This document shows positions 36,880 through 46,100 of a stretch of 64,000 nucleotides of DNA, one piece after another (the first letter of the stretch is position 1; every line of letters begins with the position of its first letter). Both the position numbers and the translations under genes were made by a program. Below the pieces are notes generated by a model. That model was not told where the DNA came from. It was given only the letters and a program-made list of their open reading frames with translations, and made no database searches. This DNA comes from Ciceribacter sp. T2.26MG-112.2 (lineage in GTDB: Bacteria > Pseudomonadota > Alphaproteobacteria > Rhizobiales > Rhizobiaceae), in the NCBI RefSeq assembly GCF_900492205.1, contig NZ_UEYQ01000017.1, positions 1 to 64,000 of the forward strand, written 5' to 3'.

Positions 36880-37359
36880 ATGGCCGCGGGCGAGGATCTA
36901 GACACCCATGGGCGTCTGCCGGGGGCGATCCTGTTCGTCTGCGGCATGAACGCGATCCGCTCGCCGATGGCCGAAGCGATTGCCCGAACGATCTTGCCGG
37001 CCGGCACCTATCTGGCCTCCGCCGGGGTCAGGGCCGGCGAGCGCGATCCCTTCGTCGATGCGGTGCTCGACGAGATCGGCCTGACGCTCGGCAGGCGCCA
37101 GCCGCAGACGCTGGACGAGCTCGAGGACGACTATTTCGACATGGTTGTGACGCTGGCGCCGGAGGCGCATCATGCGGCGCTGGAACTGACCCGCTCCTCG
37201 GCCGTCGAGGTGGTCTACTGGCCGATGCCCGATCCGACGGTTGCGACCGGCACGCGCGAGCAGATCCTCGGCGCCTATCGCGAGGTGCGCGACCGGCTGA
37301 AACGGCTGATCGAGGAGCGCCTCGCCTCCCGTGAAAGCCCCTCGCAGGCGGGCGTTTGA
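36880..37359 (+). CDS. Low-molecular-weight protein-tyrosine phosphatase family
   Basis: 159 residues of the LMW-PTP/arsenate-reductase fold. The P-loop is CGMNAIRSPMAEA: C-x5-R is intact but Gly is replaced by Met and the second redox Cys by Ile, unlike the usual C-x-G-N-x-C-R-S-P. The late Asp motif is MPDPT. It is the stable neighbour of UPF0262 and infA in rhizobia. Catalysis on phosphotyrosine is plausible, not shown. Confidence 0.85.
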   Translation: MAAGEDLDTHGRLPGAILFVCGMNAIRSPMAEAIARTILPAGTYLASAGVRAGERDPFVDAVLDEIGLTLGRRQPQTLDELEDDYFDMVVTLAPEAHHAALELTRSSAVEVVYWPMPDPTVATGTREQILGAYREVRDRLKRLIEERLASRESPSQAGV

Positions 37360-37480
37360 AACAAATTTGAAAAGCCCGATCTACAAGGTTCACAAAACCG
37401 CAGTGATTGTGTAGTTTCCGCCCACATTTTCGGGCCCCCGACCGGCGTCCCGACCAAACCTCAAGAAAGACAAGCGTTCA

Positions 37481-37699
37481 ATGGCTAAAGAAGAAGTCCT
37501 CGAATTTCCCGGCGTCGTCACCGAATTGCTGCCCAATGCGACGTTCCGGGTGAAGCTGGAAAACGAGCACGAGATCATCGCCCACACCGCGGGCCGCATG
37601 CGCAAGAACCGCATCCGCGTGCTCGCCGGCGACAAGGTCCTGGTGGAGATGACCCCCTACGACCTGACCAAGGGCCGCATCACCTATCGATTCAAGTAG
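37481..37699 (+). CDS. infA: Translation initiation factor IF-1
   Basis: A 72-residue OB-fold protein that binds the ribosomal A site during initiation. [38 protein letters not shown] and [15 protein letters not shown] are near-universal IF-1 sequence. It is followed about 35 bases later by maf, a usual pairing. Confidence 0.98.
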   Translation: MAKEEVLEFPGVVTELLPNATFRVKLENEHEIIAHTAGRMRKNRIRVLAGDKVLVEMTPYDLTKGRITYRFK

Positions 37700-37733
37700 T
37701 CGCCGGCTGCCGGGGAAGGCTGCGAGAGGGTCG

Positions 37734-38354
37734 ATGGAACTGAGACAGAAGCTGATACTGGCCTCCGGGTCGCCGCGCCGCCTCGACCTCTTGAAGCAGG
37801 TCGGGATCGAGCCCGTGCGCCTGATGCCGATGGACCTCGACGAAACGCCGAAGAAGTCGGAACATCCGCGCTCGCTGGCGCGCCGCCTGTCGACCGACAA
37901 GGCCAGGGCCGCCTATGACGAGATCCGCCGCGATCCGGTGTGGAACGACAGCTATATCGTCGCCGCCGATACCGTGGTCGCCGTCGGCCGCCGTATCCTG
38001 CCCAAGGCGGAATATCTGGAAGAAGCCTCGTCGGCGCTGCATCTCCTGTCGGGCCGCAGCCACTGGGTGTTTACCGGCGTCTGCCTGATCACGCCCTCGG
38101 GCACCGTGCGCCAGAAGATCGTCGAGACCAAGGTGCGCTTCAAGCGCCTGTCGGGGCTCGATATCGAAAGCTACCTCGCCTCGGGTGAATGGCGCGGCAA
38201 GGCCGGCGGCTATGCCGTACAGGGCATTGCCGGCTGCTTCGTGCAGAAACTCGTCGGCTCCTACACCAATGTCGTCGGCCTGCCGCTGTTCGAGACCTTG
38301 CAGATGCTCTCCGGCGAAGGCTTTGCCGTGCAGTCCGGCTGGACGGAGGGCTGA
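37734..38354 (+). CDS. maf: Maf-like nucleotide pyrophosphatase
   Basis: House-cleaning nucleoside-triphosphate pyrophosphatase of 206 residues. [42 protein letters not shown] and [17 protein letters not shown] are the Maf motifs. Which modified base it removes (m7GTP, UTP/dTTP type) is not certain from sequence. yacG starts three bases after the stop. Confidence 0.95.
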   Translation: MELRQKLILASGSPRRLDLLKQVGIEPVRLMPMDLDETPKKSEHPRSLARRLSTDKARAAYDEIRRDPVWNDSYIVAADTVVAVGRRILPKAEYLEEASSALHLLSGRSHWVFTGVCLITPSGTVRQKIVETKVRFKRLSGLDIESYLASGEWRGKAGGYAVQGIAGCFVQKLVGSYTNVVGLPLFETLQMLSGEGFAVQSGWTEG

Positions 38355-38357
38355 GCC

Positions 38358-38573
38358 ATGGCCGGGACCGAAAACACCGGCCGCTCCGCCAAGGTGGAGC
38401 CGCTGCGCAAGGCGCGTCCGTGCCCGGAATGCCGCCGTCCCTCGCAGCGCGAGCACTATCCCTTCTGTTCCGACCGCTGCCGCAATCTCGACCTGTCGCG
38501 CTGGCTGAAAGGCTCCTACGCCATTCCCGTGGTCGACGACGAATCCAAGGCCGATGACGACGAGGGCTACTGA
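38358..38573 (+). CDS. yacG: DNA gyrase inhibitor YacG
   Basis: A 71-residue zinc protein with CPEC and CSDRC (four-Cys zinc finger), then RNLDLSRWLKGSYAIPV. Family members bind GyrB and inhibit gyrase. Last protein gene of the housekeeping block; the tRNA-Phe gene follows after about 200 bases. Confidence 0.93.
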   Translation: MAGTENTGRSAKVEPLRKARPCPECRRPSQREHYPFCSDRCRNLDLSRWLKGSYAIPVVDDESKADDDEGY

Positions 38574-38672
38574 GGAGATCGCGACCCGGTCCGGCGATTG
38601 TCCGGGAAGCCGTTCAATTGATTGGCTTTTCCGGCATCTTCGCAAAGCTGTCAAAAAAGTGCCGAAAGGCGC

Positions 38673-38700
38673 TGGACATGCCGAAACAAGATGCTATAAC
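38673..38700 (+). promoter_or_regulatory. Predicted tRNA-Phe promoter
   Basis: TGGACA, 16-base spacer, TATAAC, placed 73 bases before the tRNA. A CGGGGGA/TCCCCCG hairpin lies between at 38712-38730. A good match to a housekeeping promoter; the start site is inferred. Confidence 0.55.
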
Positions 38701-38773
38701 GCCCTCGCTTCCGGGGGAAACTCTCCCCCGCCGGTCGGAACCATCCGCCGGATGGCTTGTCAAAAGGCCTGAT

Positions 38774-38849
38774 GCCCGGATAGCTCAGTTGGTAGAGCAG
38801 CGGATTGAAAATCCGCGTGTCGGTGGTTCAAATCCGCCTCCGGGCACCA
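38774..38849 (+). tRNA. tRNA-Phe (GAA)
   Basis: GCCCGGATAGCTCAGTTGGT start, anticodon arm GCGGATTGAAAATCCGC with GAA, T-arm GGTGGTTCAAATCCGCC and acceptor TCCGGGC, A, CCA. All stems pair. The 3' end is the likely integration site of the island that begins immediately after. Confidence 0.98.
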
Positions 38850-38919
38850 TTCTAAGCCCTTGATGTGTCTGCGCTTTTCGGACATTTCTGATCTCCTTGA
38901 TTTCTCTCGTTTGACAGTT

Positions 38920-40011
38920 TCAACCACCCGGTTTGACAACTCTCGTTTTCCTTTCGTTCAGCTCGGCCCCGAAATCCGCCACGGCTGATGTCGCTTGACG
39001 CCGCATGTCGGCACGTCTCGAATAGTGCTTTGCCATGGCCTCGGTCGCGTGTCCGAGCACCAGCGCGATCGTGCCGTGGTCCCTTCCCATCTCGGCCAGG
39101 ATGGTCGCGACAGTATGCCTGAGCCCTTTTAAGGTCAGGCCTGGCTGGATTGCACCCTCCGCTTCGAGTTTGCCCTTCAGCTTGATCCAGTTCGTACTGA
39201 AGCCGTGATAGGTCCAGGGCAGGCCTCGGCTGTTCGCGCAGAGCGTGACTGCGTCGTGCCTGGGGGCTGTCGCGATCGCGTCCGCGACAGGCTCGAACAG
39301 TGGGAGATAGATTGGTTGGCCCGTCTTGTTGCGGCGTGTATCGAGGCCCGCCTCCGAGATCGCGGAGCGGGGGAGAGAAAGCGCATCCTGCGGATCGAGC
39401 GCGTAGAACATCATCAACGCGATCGGCAGCTTCATGTGGGGGGCAAGCGCCGCAAGTACCGTTTCGCGCTCAGCGTCCGTCCACGGCCTGTTGGCGTCGG
39501 GTAGGAACTTGGGTCGTCGGGCGGGTTTGACGCGTGAAGCCGGGTTGTCCTTCGTATAGCCATACTCGATACCCCAATCGAAGATCACGGACAGCACCGA
39601 GCGCACATAATTCGCGAAACGGAACTTGCGCTGTTCGAGGGCCTTGTCACGGATCTTGGCGATCAGAGGCGGGTTGAAGCGGTCAAGCGGCGTGTCCTCG
39701 ATCGCCTGCAGGTAGTCGAAGCAGTTCTGGTAGTCAGCGCGCGTTCTCGGTGCGAGTTCCGATCTGAAGCGCACGCTATCCCGGTAGCGCGTGATCAGCA
39801 TGCCGAGCGTACCAGGCTTTGCCTGCTTCTCTGCCAGAAGCTCGTTGATCCTGTGGAGCTCCATGTCGAAGGACAAAGTGTAGGGTTCGAACTTTCGGCA
39901 GTCCACCTTGTGGCGAGACTTGCGGTGGTAGCATCGCCAGTTGCCGTCCTTGTCGCGGAAGATCTGCCAGCCCTTGTATTTGTTGGTGCGTCTTTCTCTC
40001 GTCGCCGTCAT
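38920..40011 (-). CDS. int: Tyrosine-type site-specific integrase
   Basis: Probable island integrase, 363 residues. N-terminal arm/core-binding part, catalytic part from about 175. The catalytic set is unusual: the first arginine region reads YALDPQDALSLPRSAI, with Asp206 where Arg is expected. The remainder is GLRHT (Arg298, preceded by Lys295 at the usual first His), LGHAT (His321) and HYSRR (nucleophile Tyr330). I believe a rhizobial integrase subfamily with this change exists, so it may still work. Start overlaps the stop of the HTH gene by four bases. Confidence 0.88.
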   Translation of the reverse strand: MTATRERRTNKYKGWQIFRDKDGNWRCYHRKSRHKVDCRKFEPYTLSFDMELHRINELLAEKQAKPGTLGMLITRYRDSVRFRSELAPRTRADYQNCFDYLQAIEDTPLDRFNPPLIAKIRDKALEQRKFRFANYVRSVLSVIFDWGIEYGYTKDNPASRVKPARRPKFLPDANRPWTDAERETVLAALAPHMKLPIALMMFYALDPQDALSLPRSAISEAGLDTRRNKTGQPIYLPLFEPVADAIATAPRHDAVTLCANSRGLPWTYHGFSTNWIKLKGKLEAEGAIQPGLTLKGLRHTVATILAEMGRDHGTIALVLGHATEAMAKHYSRRADMRRQATSAVADFGAELNERKTRVVKPGG

Positions 40012-40244
40012 CCGAGCCGCCCCACGATTTCATCGTCGGGATCGGGATGGCCCTGCTTCAGGTAATCAAGCCACTGATCGAGGTCCCGGATGTCGTAGCG
40101 TTCGTCGCCCTCGGACAAGGCAACGGGCCTTACAGAGCAGATGCGGTTGAAGCGCTTGAGGGGGATGCCGATGTAATCGGCGGCCTGCCGTATCGACATC
40201 ATGCGGGGCTGGACGACTTTTATGTTCAACATGGTGTTTGTCAT
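40008..40244 (-). CDS. Excisionase/AlpA-like helix-turn-helix protein
   Basis: 78 residues. MMSIRQAADYIGIPLKRFNRI is a MerR/AlpA-type helix-turn-helix, followed by RYDIRDLDQWLDYL, the typical recognition wing of excisionase-like proteins. GGAGA precedes the ATG. It is translationally coupled to the integrase, so directing excision or controlling the integrase is likely. Confidence 0.75.
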   Translation of the reverse strand: MTNTMLNIKVVQPRMMSIRQAADYIGIPLKRFNRICSVRPVALSEGDERYDIRDLDQWLDYLKQGHPDPDDEIVGRLG

Positions 40245-40600
40245 CTGGCAGTCTCCGATTCTAGTCCTGGTGTCTCAATGGCGGACTGCGTGAGCCGCCG
40301 GCTCGGATTCGTATTCAGCGCAGAACTGATCATTGATTTGACGGGCTGTGAACTATCAAATTTGTCAGCAGCGTTTGATTACAGACGATGCGGTGTCGCG
40401 CTGTTTTGCTTGGGTTTTCGCCGGAGATAGGCCTGCCTCTCGGATTTCGGTAAGTGTAAACCTTATTGGCGGGTGGCGCGGCGTTGCGCGCGATAAAGGA
40501 ACTTGCGACGCGCTGGTGAACATCTTCGTAAAATATGGAAAATAGAAAATTGATATTTAGGGCGTGTTTTTCGGATTTATAAGCGCTTATAGGATAGGCT
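40245..40600. other. A/T-rich intergenic gap between excisionase and IS66 fragment
   Basis: No convincing gene. The sequence is A/T-rich compared with the chromosome and contains a perfect 14-base palindrome TATAAGCGCTTATA at 40578-40591, ten bases from the broken end of the IS66 fragment. It probably holds the promoter of the HTH-integrase pair. Confidence 0.4.
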
Positions 40601-40759
40601 TCAGAATATATCGGGAAGAGTCTCGGCCCGGCGGCCGAAGCGATGACGCTGCAATTCCTTGATGATCTGGCGAAGGCGGGCATTCTCTGCCTCGCGCGAA
40701 AGCACCATGGCTTTCAGCGCGTTGAGGTCATCCGGAAGCTCGTCTGCCGTCATCGTCAT
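40601..40759 (-). pseudogene. tnpC: Truncated IS66 transposase TnpC (N-terminus only)
   Basis: Translation from the ATG at 40759 starts MTMTADELPDDLNALKAMVL and later reads LRQIIKELQRHRFGRR, the standard N-terminal coiled coil of IS66 TnpC. It ends after 52 codons at a TGA past the break point, against about 500 residues for a full transposase. The DDE catalytic domain is gone. Confidence 0.88.
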
Positions 40760-40830
40760 GGATCGAGAACAGCATATTTTACCGCTCGGATCGAGAGGCT
40801 GGACAGCGCTGATTCAATTGGTCGCGGCCG

Positions 40831-41187
40831 CTATCCAGCCTTTACCGGGATGCGCGTTTCGCTCGGCGCATGCACCCGTTTCCAGTCCAATCCCTCGAAC
40901 AAAGCCGAGAACTGGACAGCGGTCAGATGCATCGCGCCGTCCTGCATTCGAGGCCAATGGAACTCGCCATCCTCAAGTCGCTTGGCGACAAGGCACACGC
41001 CGCTGCCGTCCCAGAAGATCAGTTTGATCCGGTCCGTGCGCTTGGCCCGGAACACGTAGATCGTGCCGGAGAATGGATCGGCACCCATCTCAGCTTTTAC
41101 CAGCGCCGCCAATCCTTCCGCTCCTTTGCGGAAGTCGACAGGCTTGGTGGCGATCATCACTTTTACCGCATCGGACGGGCCAATCAC
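40831..41187 (-). CDS. tnpB: IS66 accessory protein TnpB
   Basis: 118 residues, full length: VMIATKPVDFRKGAEGLAAL, FRAKRTDRIKLIFWDGSGVC, KRLEDGEFHWP are the IS66 Orf2 signature. Accessory to the TnpC transposase, role not settled. It overlaps tnpA by four bases (ATGA). Confidence 0.93.
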   Translation of the reverse strand: MIGPSDAVKVMIATKPVDFRKGAEGLAALVKAEMGADPFSGTIYVFRAKRTDRIKLIFWDGSGVCLVAKRLEDGEFHWPRMQDGAMHLTAVQFSALFEGLDWKRVHAPSETRIPVKAG

Positions 41188-41630
41188 GATTGAGCCTTCA
41201 ACGCCTGGATCACGGCGGCAATGGTTGCGGCATCGGTGCCCGAGGCAATGCGCAGCGTGGCTCCATCAATCTGCAATTCAATAGCCGCCTCCGGAGAAGT
41301 TCTTCTTGGCAAACGTGCCTGCCGCGCCTTCTTCGGCTCCGACTTCTCGGGTGACACGATGACCGCTGGTGCAAACATCGGCTCCTCTACCGGCACAGAA
41401 AGAACCTCACCTGACTTTCGGGCGAGCCGTCGCCATGTGAACAATTGCTGTGGCGTCAACCCATGACGCCGCGCCACAGAGCATACCGTCACGCCAGGTT
41501 CGCAACTCTCCGCAATGATCTGCGCCTTCTGATCGTCGCTCCATTCGCGACGACGGCCATTGCCAGTGAACACCTCGAACCGGCGCACCGGCTCATCCCT
41601 GGATTTAAGCGTAAGCTCTGAAATCGACAT
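41184..41630 (-). CDS. tnpA: IS66 TnpA (HTH accessory protein)
   Basis: About 148 residues. RRREWSDDQKAQIIAESCEP and SVARRHGLTPQQLFTWRR form the helix-turn-helix of the IS66/IS3-like TnpA family; the C-terminus has IELQIDGATLRIASGTD typical for IS66. ATG at 41630 is preferred over an earlier GTG at 41669. Confidence 0.88.
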   Translation of the reverse strand: MSISELTLKSRDEPVRRFEVFTGNGRRREWSDDQKAQIIAESCEPGVTVCSVARRHGLTPQQLFTWRRLARKSGEVLSVPVEEPMFAPAVIVSPEKSEPKKARQARLPRRTSPEAAIELQIDGATLRIASGTDAATIAAVIQALKAQS

Positions 41631-41686
41631 ATGTCCAAGCCCTCTTTCGAGCTCAACATCGACAATCACACGCTGATCCGGAAGGT

Positions 41687-41706
41687 GGGGTCAGGACAGC
41701 GCTTAC
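41687..41706. repeat. IS66 terminal inverted repeat (single remaining end)
   Basis: TCAGGACAGCGCTTAC, that is GTAAGCGCTGTCCTGA reading into the element. The GTAAGCG start fits IS66 termini. The partner copy is deleted. Confidence 0.6.
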
Positions 41707-41885
41707 TTCCCGGGTGCCTGACGCTCCGAACAACGGGGTGGAAAGTTCACATCCGCGCAACAAAACAGGAAGAACCATTTTGCCTTCACAGTGACACGAG
41801 CGGCCACACCCGTCTTCTCTCCCATGGCACCGAGGGATTTATTTCTGGCACTAATGACGTTTAGAGGAAGGCTCGTGGGGCGATG

Positions 41886-43172
41886 CTAACCTAAGACCAG
41901 GCTTCGAAGCGAAGTCAGCATATTGGAATTACTGGACAAGTGGATGCTGGCGGTTTCAAGGGTGGCCTCATGACCAATAATACGGTGGCGCGCCTGAACC
42001 GCATCTTTCTTACCAAGACCGGGGTGGTGTGGATAAAGCAGTGTCAGACGCGGGGCCTTATAGAGCTGTGAATAGGCCATCATCTGATAAACATCCGCCT
42101 GCGAAACACCCTGTGTGGGATCATCGATCCGCGCCGATATCCGCTTCCACTTGGTGTCGATGACATGGACGACCCTGCGGCCCTGGCGGATCAGGATATC
42201 GGGCCGGGTCTGGAACAGGGCGCGTCCGCTGTCCTGCGCGCTCAGGCAAAACAGCCGTCCGCCCTGCAACGAAACAGTGAGCCCGGTTCCTGCCAAGGCG
42301 CGGGCGATCAAGCGCCCGACATATTCCTCGAACAACGCGTTCATCTCGAACAGCATGGCGGTGCCCTCGCCGGCGCCGCCGGTGGTTGTCTGGTAGCGGT
42401 CCTGCAAAAAGAGCCGGGCCATGGCGAAGAGCTCCTGCCAGGATCGGTTGGTGCGGTCGATCACAACCTGATCCCAGCGCAGCGCGGACACCGGTACCTC
42501 GGTAATATCGGCATAGACGAAGGCCAGCTCGCGCAGACGCTGCTGGTTGGCGGGCCGGCGCGAGAGGTGCGCCAGGCGCTGCACGGCCGCTTTAATGATC
42601 CGGTTAAACGGCGTATCTTCGGACAGGAGATCGAAGCGGCAGGCAAGGCGCGATGGATTGACCGCATGACGGGTGAACTGGCGGGTGATGTCGAGCTGGC
42701 CGCGCAAAGTCGGCAGATCGTCTTGGCAAGTGATATAGCGGCGCGGCATGCCCTTGCGCAGCGCTTCGGTCAGCTTGTCGCAAAAGATGCGGATCAGGAT
42801 TTCGAGCAGGGTCTCGCGCTGCCAGGCAAGATCGGTGATGACGCCCAGGTCAATTTTCAGATCCAGCGCGACGGCCAGCATATGCACCAGCCGCTTACGG
42901 ATCGCTGCGTTCTGGTGATCGGTTGTTTCACCGGGCGCCACATCGATCTTGGGCAGGATCTCCAGGCTCGCATCGCCCGCCGCCAGAATTCCGACCACGC
43001 CGCGCGCGCGCAAAGCATGCCGACCATGTTCGAGCACGCCGCTGCCGCCGCGTCCGGCAAAGGCCGAGCGAGCCGCCAGTGCCGCCAGCTTACCGGCATA
43101 ACCGTCGGGAATCTGCCCCGCGCCTTCGCCGTAGGCGAGCTTGTCCCATTCCCGAACCGTAAAGGCGGGCAT
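41886..43172 (-). CDS. mcrC: McrC-like nuclease subunit of type IV restriction system
   Basis: 428 residues. N-terminal part (FTVREWDKLAYGEG, GVVGILAAGDASLEILPKI) is the McrC N-domain that contacts McrB and stimulates its GTPase. The C-terminal part has the PD-(D/E)xK nuclease: FQTRPDILIRQG followed by VHVIDTKWKRI (Asp...Asp-x-Lys). Conserved LRGQLDITRQFTRH lies between. Its ATG overlaps the last base of the mcrB stop, so the two are coupled. Last gene of the helicase-mcrB-mcrC operon. Confidence 0.92.
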   Translation of the reverse strand: MPAFTVREWDKLAYGEGAGQIPDGYAGKLAALAARSAFAGRGGSGVLEHGRHALRARGVVGILAAGDASLEILPKIDVAPGETTDHQNAAIRKRLVHMLAVALDLKIDLGVITDLAWQRETLLEILIRIFCDKLTEALRKGMPRRYITCQDDLPTLRGQLDITRQFTRHAVNPSRLACRFDLLSEDTPFNRIIKAAVQRLAHLSRRPANQQRLRELAFVYADITEVPVSALRWDQVVIDRTNRSWQELFAMARLFLQDRYQTTTGGAGEGTAMLFEMNALFEEYVGRLIARALAGTGLTVSLQGGRLFCLSAQDSGRALFQTRPDILIRQGRRVVHVIDTKWKRISARIDDPTQGVSQADVYQMMAYSQLYKAPRLTLLYPHHPGLGKKDAVQARHRIIGHEATLETASIHLSSNSNMLTSLRSLVLG

Positions 43173-46100
43173 CAGGCGGCAAAGTCCAAAAAATCGAAGC
43201 GCGCCTTGACGCTCCAGCGCAACTTGTCGCCGCCCAGCTCATCATCGGCAAAACCAGCCGGCGCCGTCAGCCGCCGCGCTTCGAGGAAATGGGAGTCATT
43301 GGTGCCGTCGCCATCGCCCAGCACCGCGGCGACCTTTGACCAATCCTCGTAGAAATACTCCGTCAAGAGCGGGATGACCTTATGGCGCATGACATCCTCG
43401 ACATCGGCGCGGCTACGGCAGCCAGTGAAATAGGCGTGGCCGATCTGGTGTTCGCGATCGAAGAGATATTCGATCCGCTCGTTGATAGTGTGCAGCAGCT
43501 TGCACAGATCGATCCCCTCGAGATTTGCGGCATCAAGCCCTTTGGCCGCCAGCGCCCGGCGCAGTTCCTCGATATCGGGCATCAGCTCGCGGAAGGTGAA
43601 GCGGCGGCGCAGAGCGGTGTCGAGCAGCGCGATCGACCGGTCCGCGGTGTTCATCGTGCCGATAATGTGCAGGTTGGCCGGCACGCCGAAACTCGTCCCC
43701 GAATAGGGAAGCTGCACGCGGACCTCGTTTTCACACCCGAGTCGCTTGTCGGTTTCGAGCAGCGTGATCAGCTCGCCGAACACCTTGGAGATATTGGCCC
43801 TGTTGATCTCGTCGATAATCAGGACATGCGGCCGCGCGCCGGCCACTGGCCGCTCGGCATTGGGATCCATCACCACCGCTTCGAGCGCATCCCAGTCAAT
43901 CCGGTCCGGATCAAGCCGGTAGGCTGACTGGCGGCGGAAATTACGAGCATAGAATGGCGCGCGCTCCGCGCCATTATCATCGCGCCAGATCCATTCTACA
44001 CTGCGCCGGTGTGGATGGAAATCGGCGTCGGCATCGAAATAATACTCGCTGCTCACCCGGCCAAAGGCACGGTAGCTGTCACGGCCATCGGAGATGACGA
44101 CATAGTCCCCGACCTGCAGGCCGGAGCGAAAGGCGTAGAGCATCTCGATATTGGGGTCCTTGCCGGATGCGCCGGGATCCTTCTGATCGTTCCACGTCTT
44201 CCGGATTTCTTCGAAATCATCGAAGCGCTCGTCGGACCAGTCGATATCGCCGCCCCAGCCAAGATGGATCAGCCCGCCATCAAGCCCTTCGCGGATTCGG
44301 TCTTCCTGGCTGCCGCGCTGACCGAGCGCGATCTTGTAGATCGGGCGCGAGCGGTCGAGCCGCTTGGCCGGCGCATCGCCGGTGTCGAGCCGCGCTCTCT
44401 CGCTGATGATCTTGAACACGCCGCCATGGGGTTTGAGACTAAAGCCACCCGAAGTGCTGGCAGCCTCATCGTCGCCTTCCTGTTCGACGCCTGTCGTCGG
44501 TCGCAGCCCCTCGACGAAATCTTCGTAGGCGAATGACTGGTGAAAGGTGACGAATTCGATCCGTCCCTCACCGGCAAGACGGCGATACTCGGCCATCAGA
44601 GCATCGCGGTCATCGCGCAGTGGTTCGGCTGCGGCTTCGCCCAGGCAAAGCCGCACGGCCTCCCAGGCGGTGGCATAGGTCTTGCCGGTCCCCGGCGGGC
44701 CGTAAAGGATGAGATTGGTGGTCGCGGGCATCGCGGTCATCGGTTCAAAGGTCATTGTTTGGTGCCCTTCCGCTGAGGCGAGCTGGTAGGTGAAAACGGT
44801 AGAACTGCTAGGATTTGGCAGCGTGTGCGAGGGCGCCGGCACATTGGCGAGCTTCTGAAATTTCTCGCCGCCGAGCGCGCTGCAGATCGCCGGGAACGCG
44901 TTGGATAGCCCCATGTCGCGGCCAAGATCACCGGCGCGAATTGCAATGTCTGCCGCGCCGTTCTCACGGGCAGGTTCGACATAATAGTTTCGCGCACAGA
45001 GCCGGATGCGATCTGCGTCGCGGATCAGATGCTCGTAGCGCTCCGGCGGGGTGACCGGTGCGTCATCGGCATCGACGATGATGTAACCCGCATTGTGGAG
45101 CTGGGCGGCAGCATCGGCCTTCTGTCCCCACCCGCCATTGAGCTGCGTCTTGCCGCGCAGGAAGCCAACGATCGGCTTGGACGGATAGACGCGACCCGGC
45201 CGCGCGCGTGTCGAGCGCACCCAATGGTCACGCGGCTCGCCAAAGGCCTCGAAGATGGCGGCGTGTTCGCCCGACTGGCGGTAGCTATCATAGGCGTCCA
45301 TCGCCGCCTCGATCGCTTCTCGCGTAAAGATAGCCACATCTTCTTCCTTGTAATTGTGGACGATCCACAGCGCGCTTTGCACATCGATCATGTCGCGCGG
45401 CGCCAGACCCCGGTCCGCAAAAGCGGTGCGCACGGCCTGCATGAAGCGCCATTCGTCGCGATAGGTGTCGGTCATCGACGCATGATCGGGAAAGCGGCTG
45501 CCAACCGCTTCGAGCCAGAGGTCCTGGCGCACAGAGTGGCGGATATAAATGCCCTCGTCCGGAGCGAGATGGAGGAACAGGAATTCGGCGATCTGGCGCG
45601 CCGGATCGGGCTTGCCGTCCGGGACGGCCCCGATCCACGCGTCAACGAAGGCCTTCAGCGCCGAGGCGTGACCGTCCGCTGCGCCAAGCGCGGCGTCGAC
45701 AAGCGCGCGCAAGGCCGGCCAGAGCAGCTCGCGATCGGCTTCTCCCTTGGACGACATGGGCAAATATACGCGCCAATCTACCAGATTGCTTTTTGAAAGC
45801 GCGCTGTGAACGGCATCGGCCAATTCTTTATCCGACCCAGCTTTCGCGATCGCCGTCTTGAGCTCGGCGGCAATCGCCAGCTTGTAGGTCCGCTCTGCCT
45901 CCTCGAAATGCGGATCGGGCGGGTCGAACCGGTCAAAGGCGGGAAAGAATCGGCGTAGCCGTTCGATCCAGCGCGTGATCGCAGCCGGGTTAAGCACTAG
46001 CGCGTCGCCAGACCGCAACAGCACCGCGATCAGCCGGCGTAAGGCATCGTCGCTCTCGATTGGCACGACAAGACAAGGACCATTCTCAAATGCCCAACTG

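Larger units (their letters stand above)
40601..41706 (-). mobile_element. IS66-family element, truncated
   Basis: Contains tnpA and tnpB intact and only the first 52 codons of tnpC. The outer end near tnpA carries an IS66-like terminus, GTAAGCGCTGTCCTGAC when read inward from 41706. The other end, with nearly all of tnpC and its inverted repeat, is missing. The element should not move by itself. Confidence 0.85.

Noticed and set aside
38909..38938. Direct repeat GTTTGACA (38909 and 38931), considered as integrase arm sites
   Set aside because: Eight bases, two copies, the second inside the integrase coding end; too weak.
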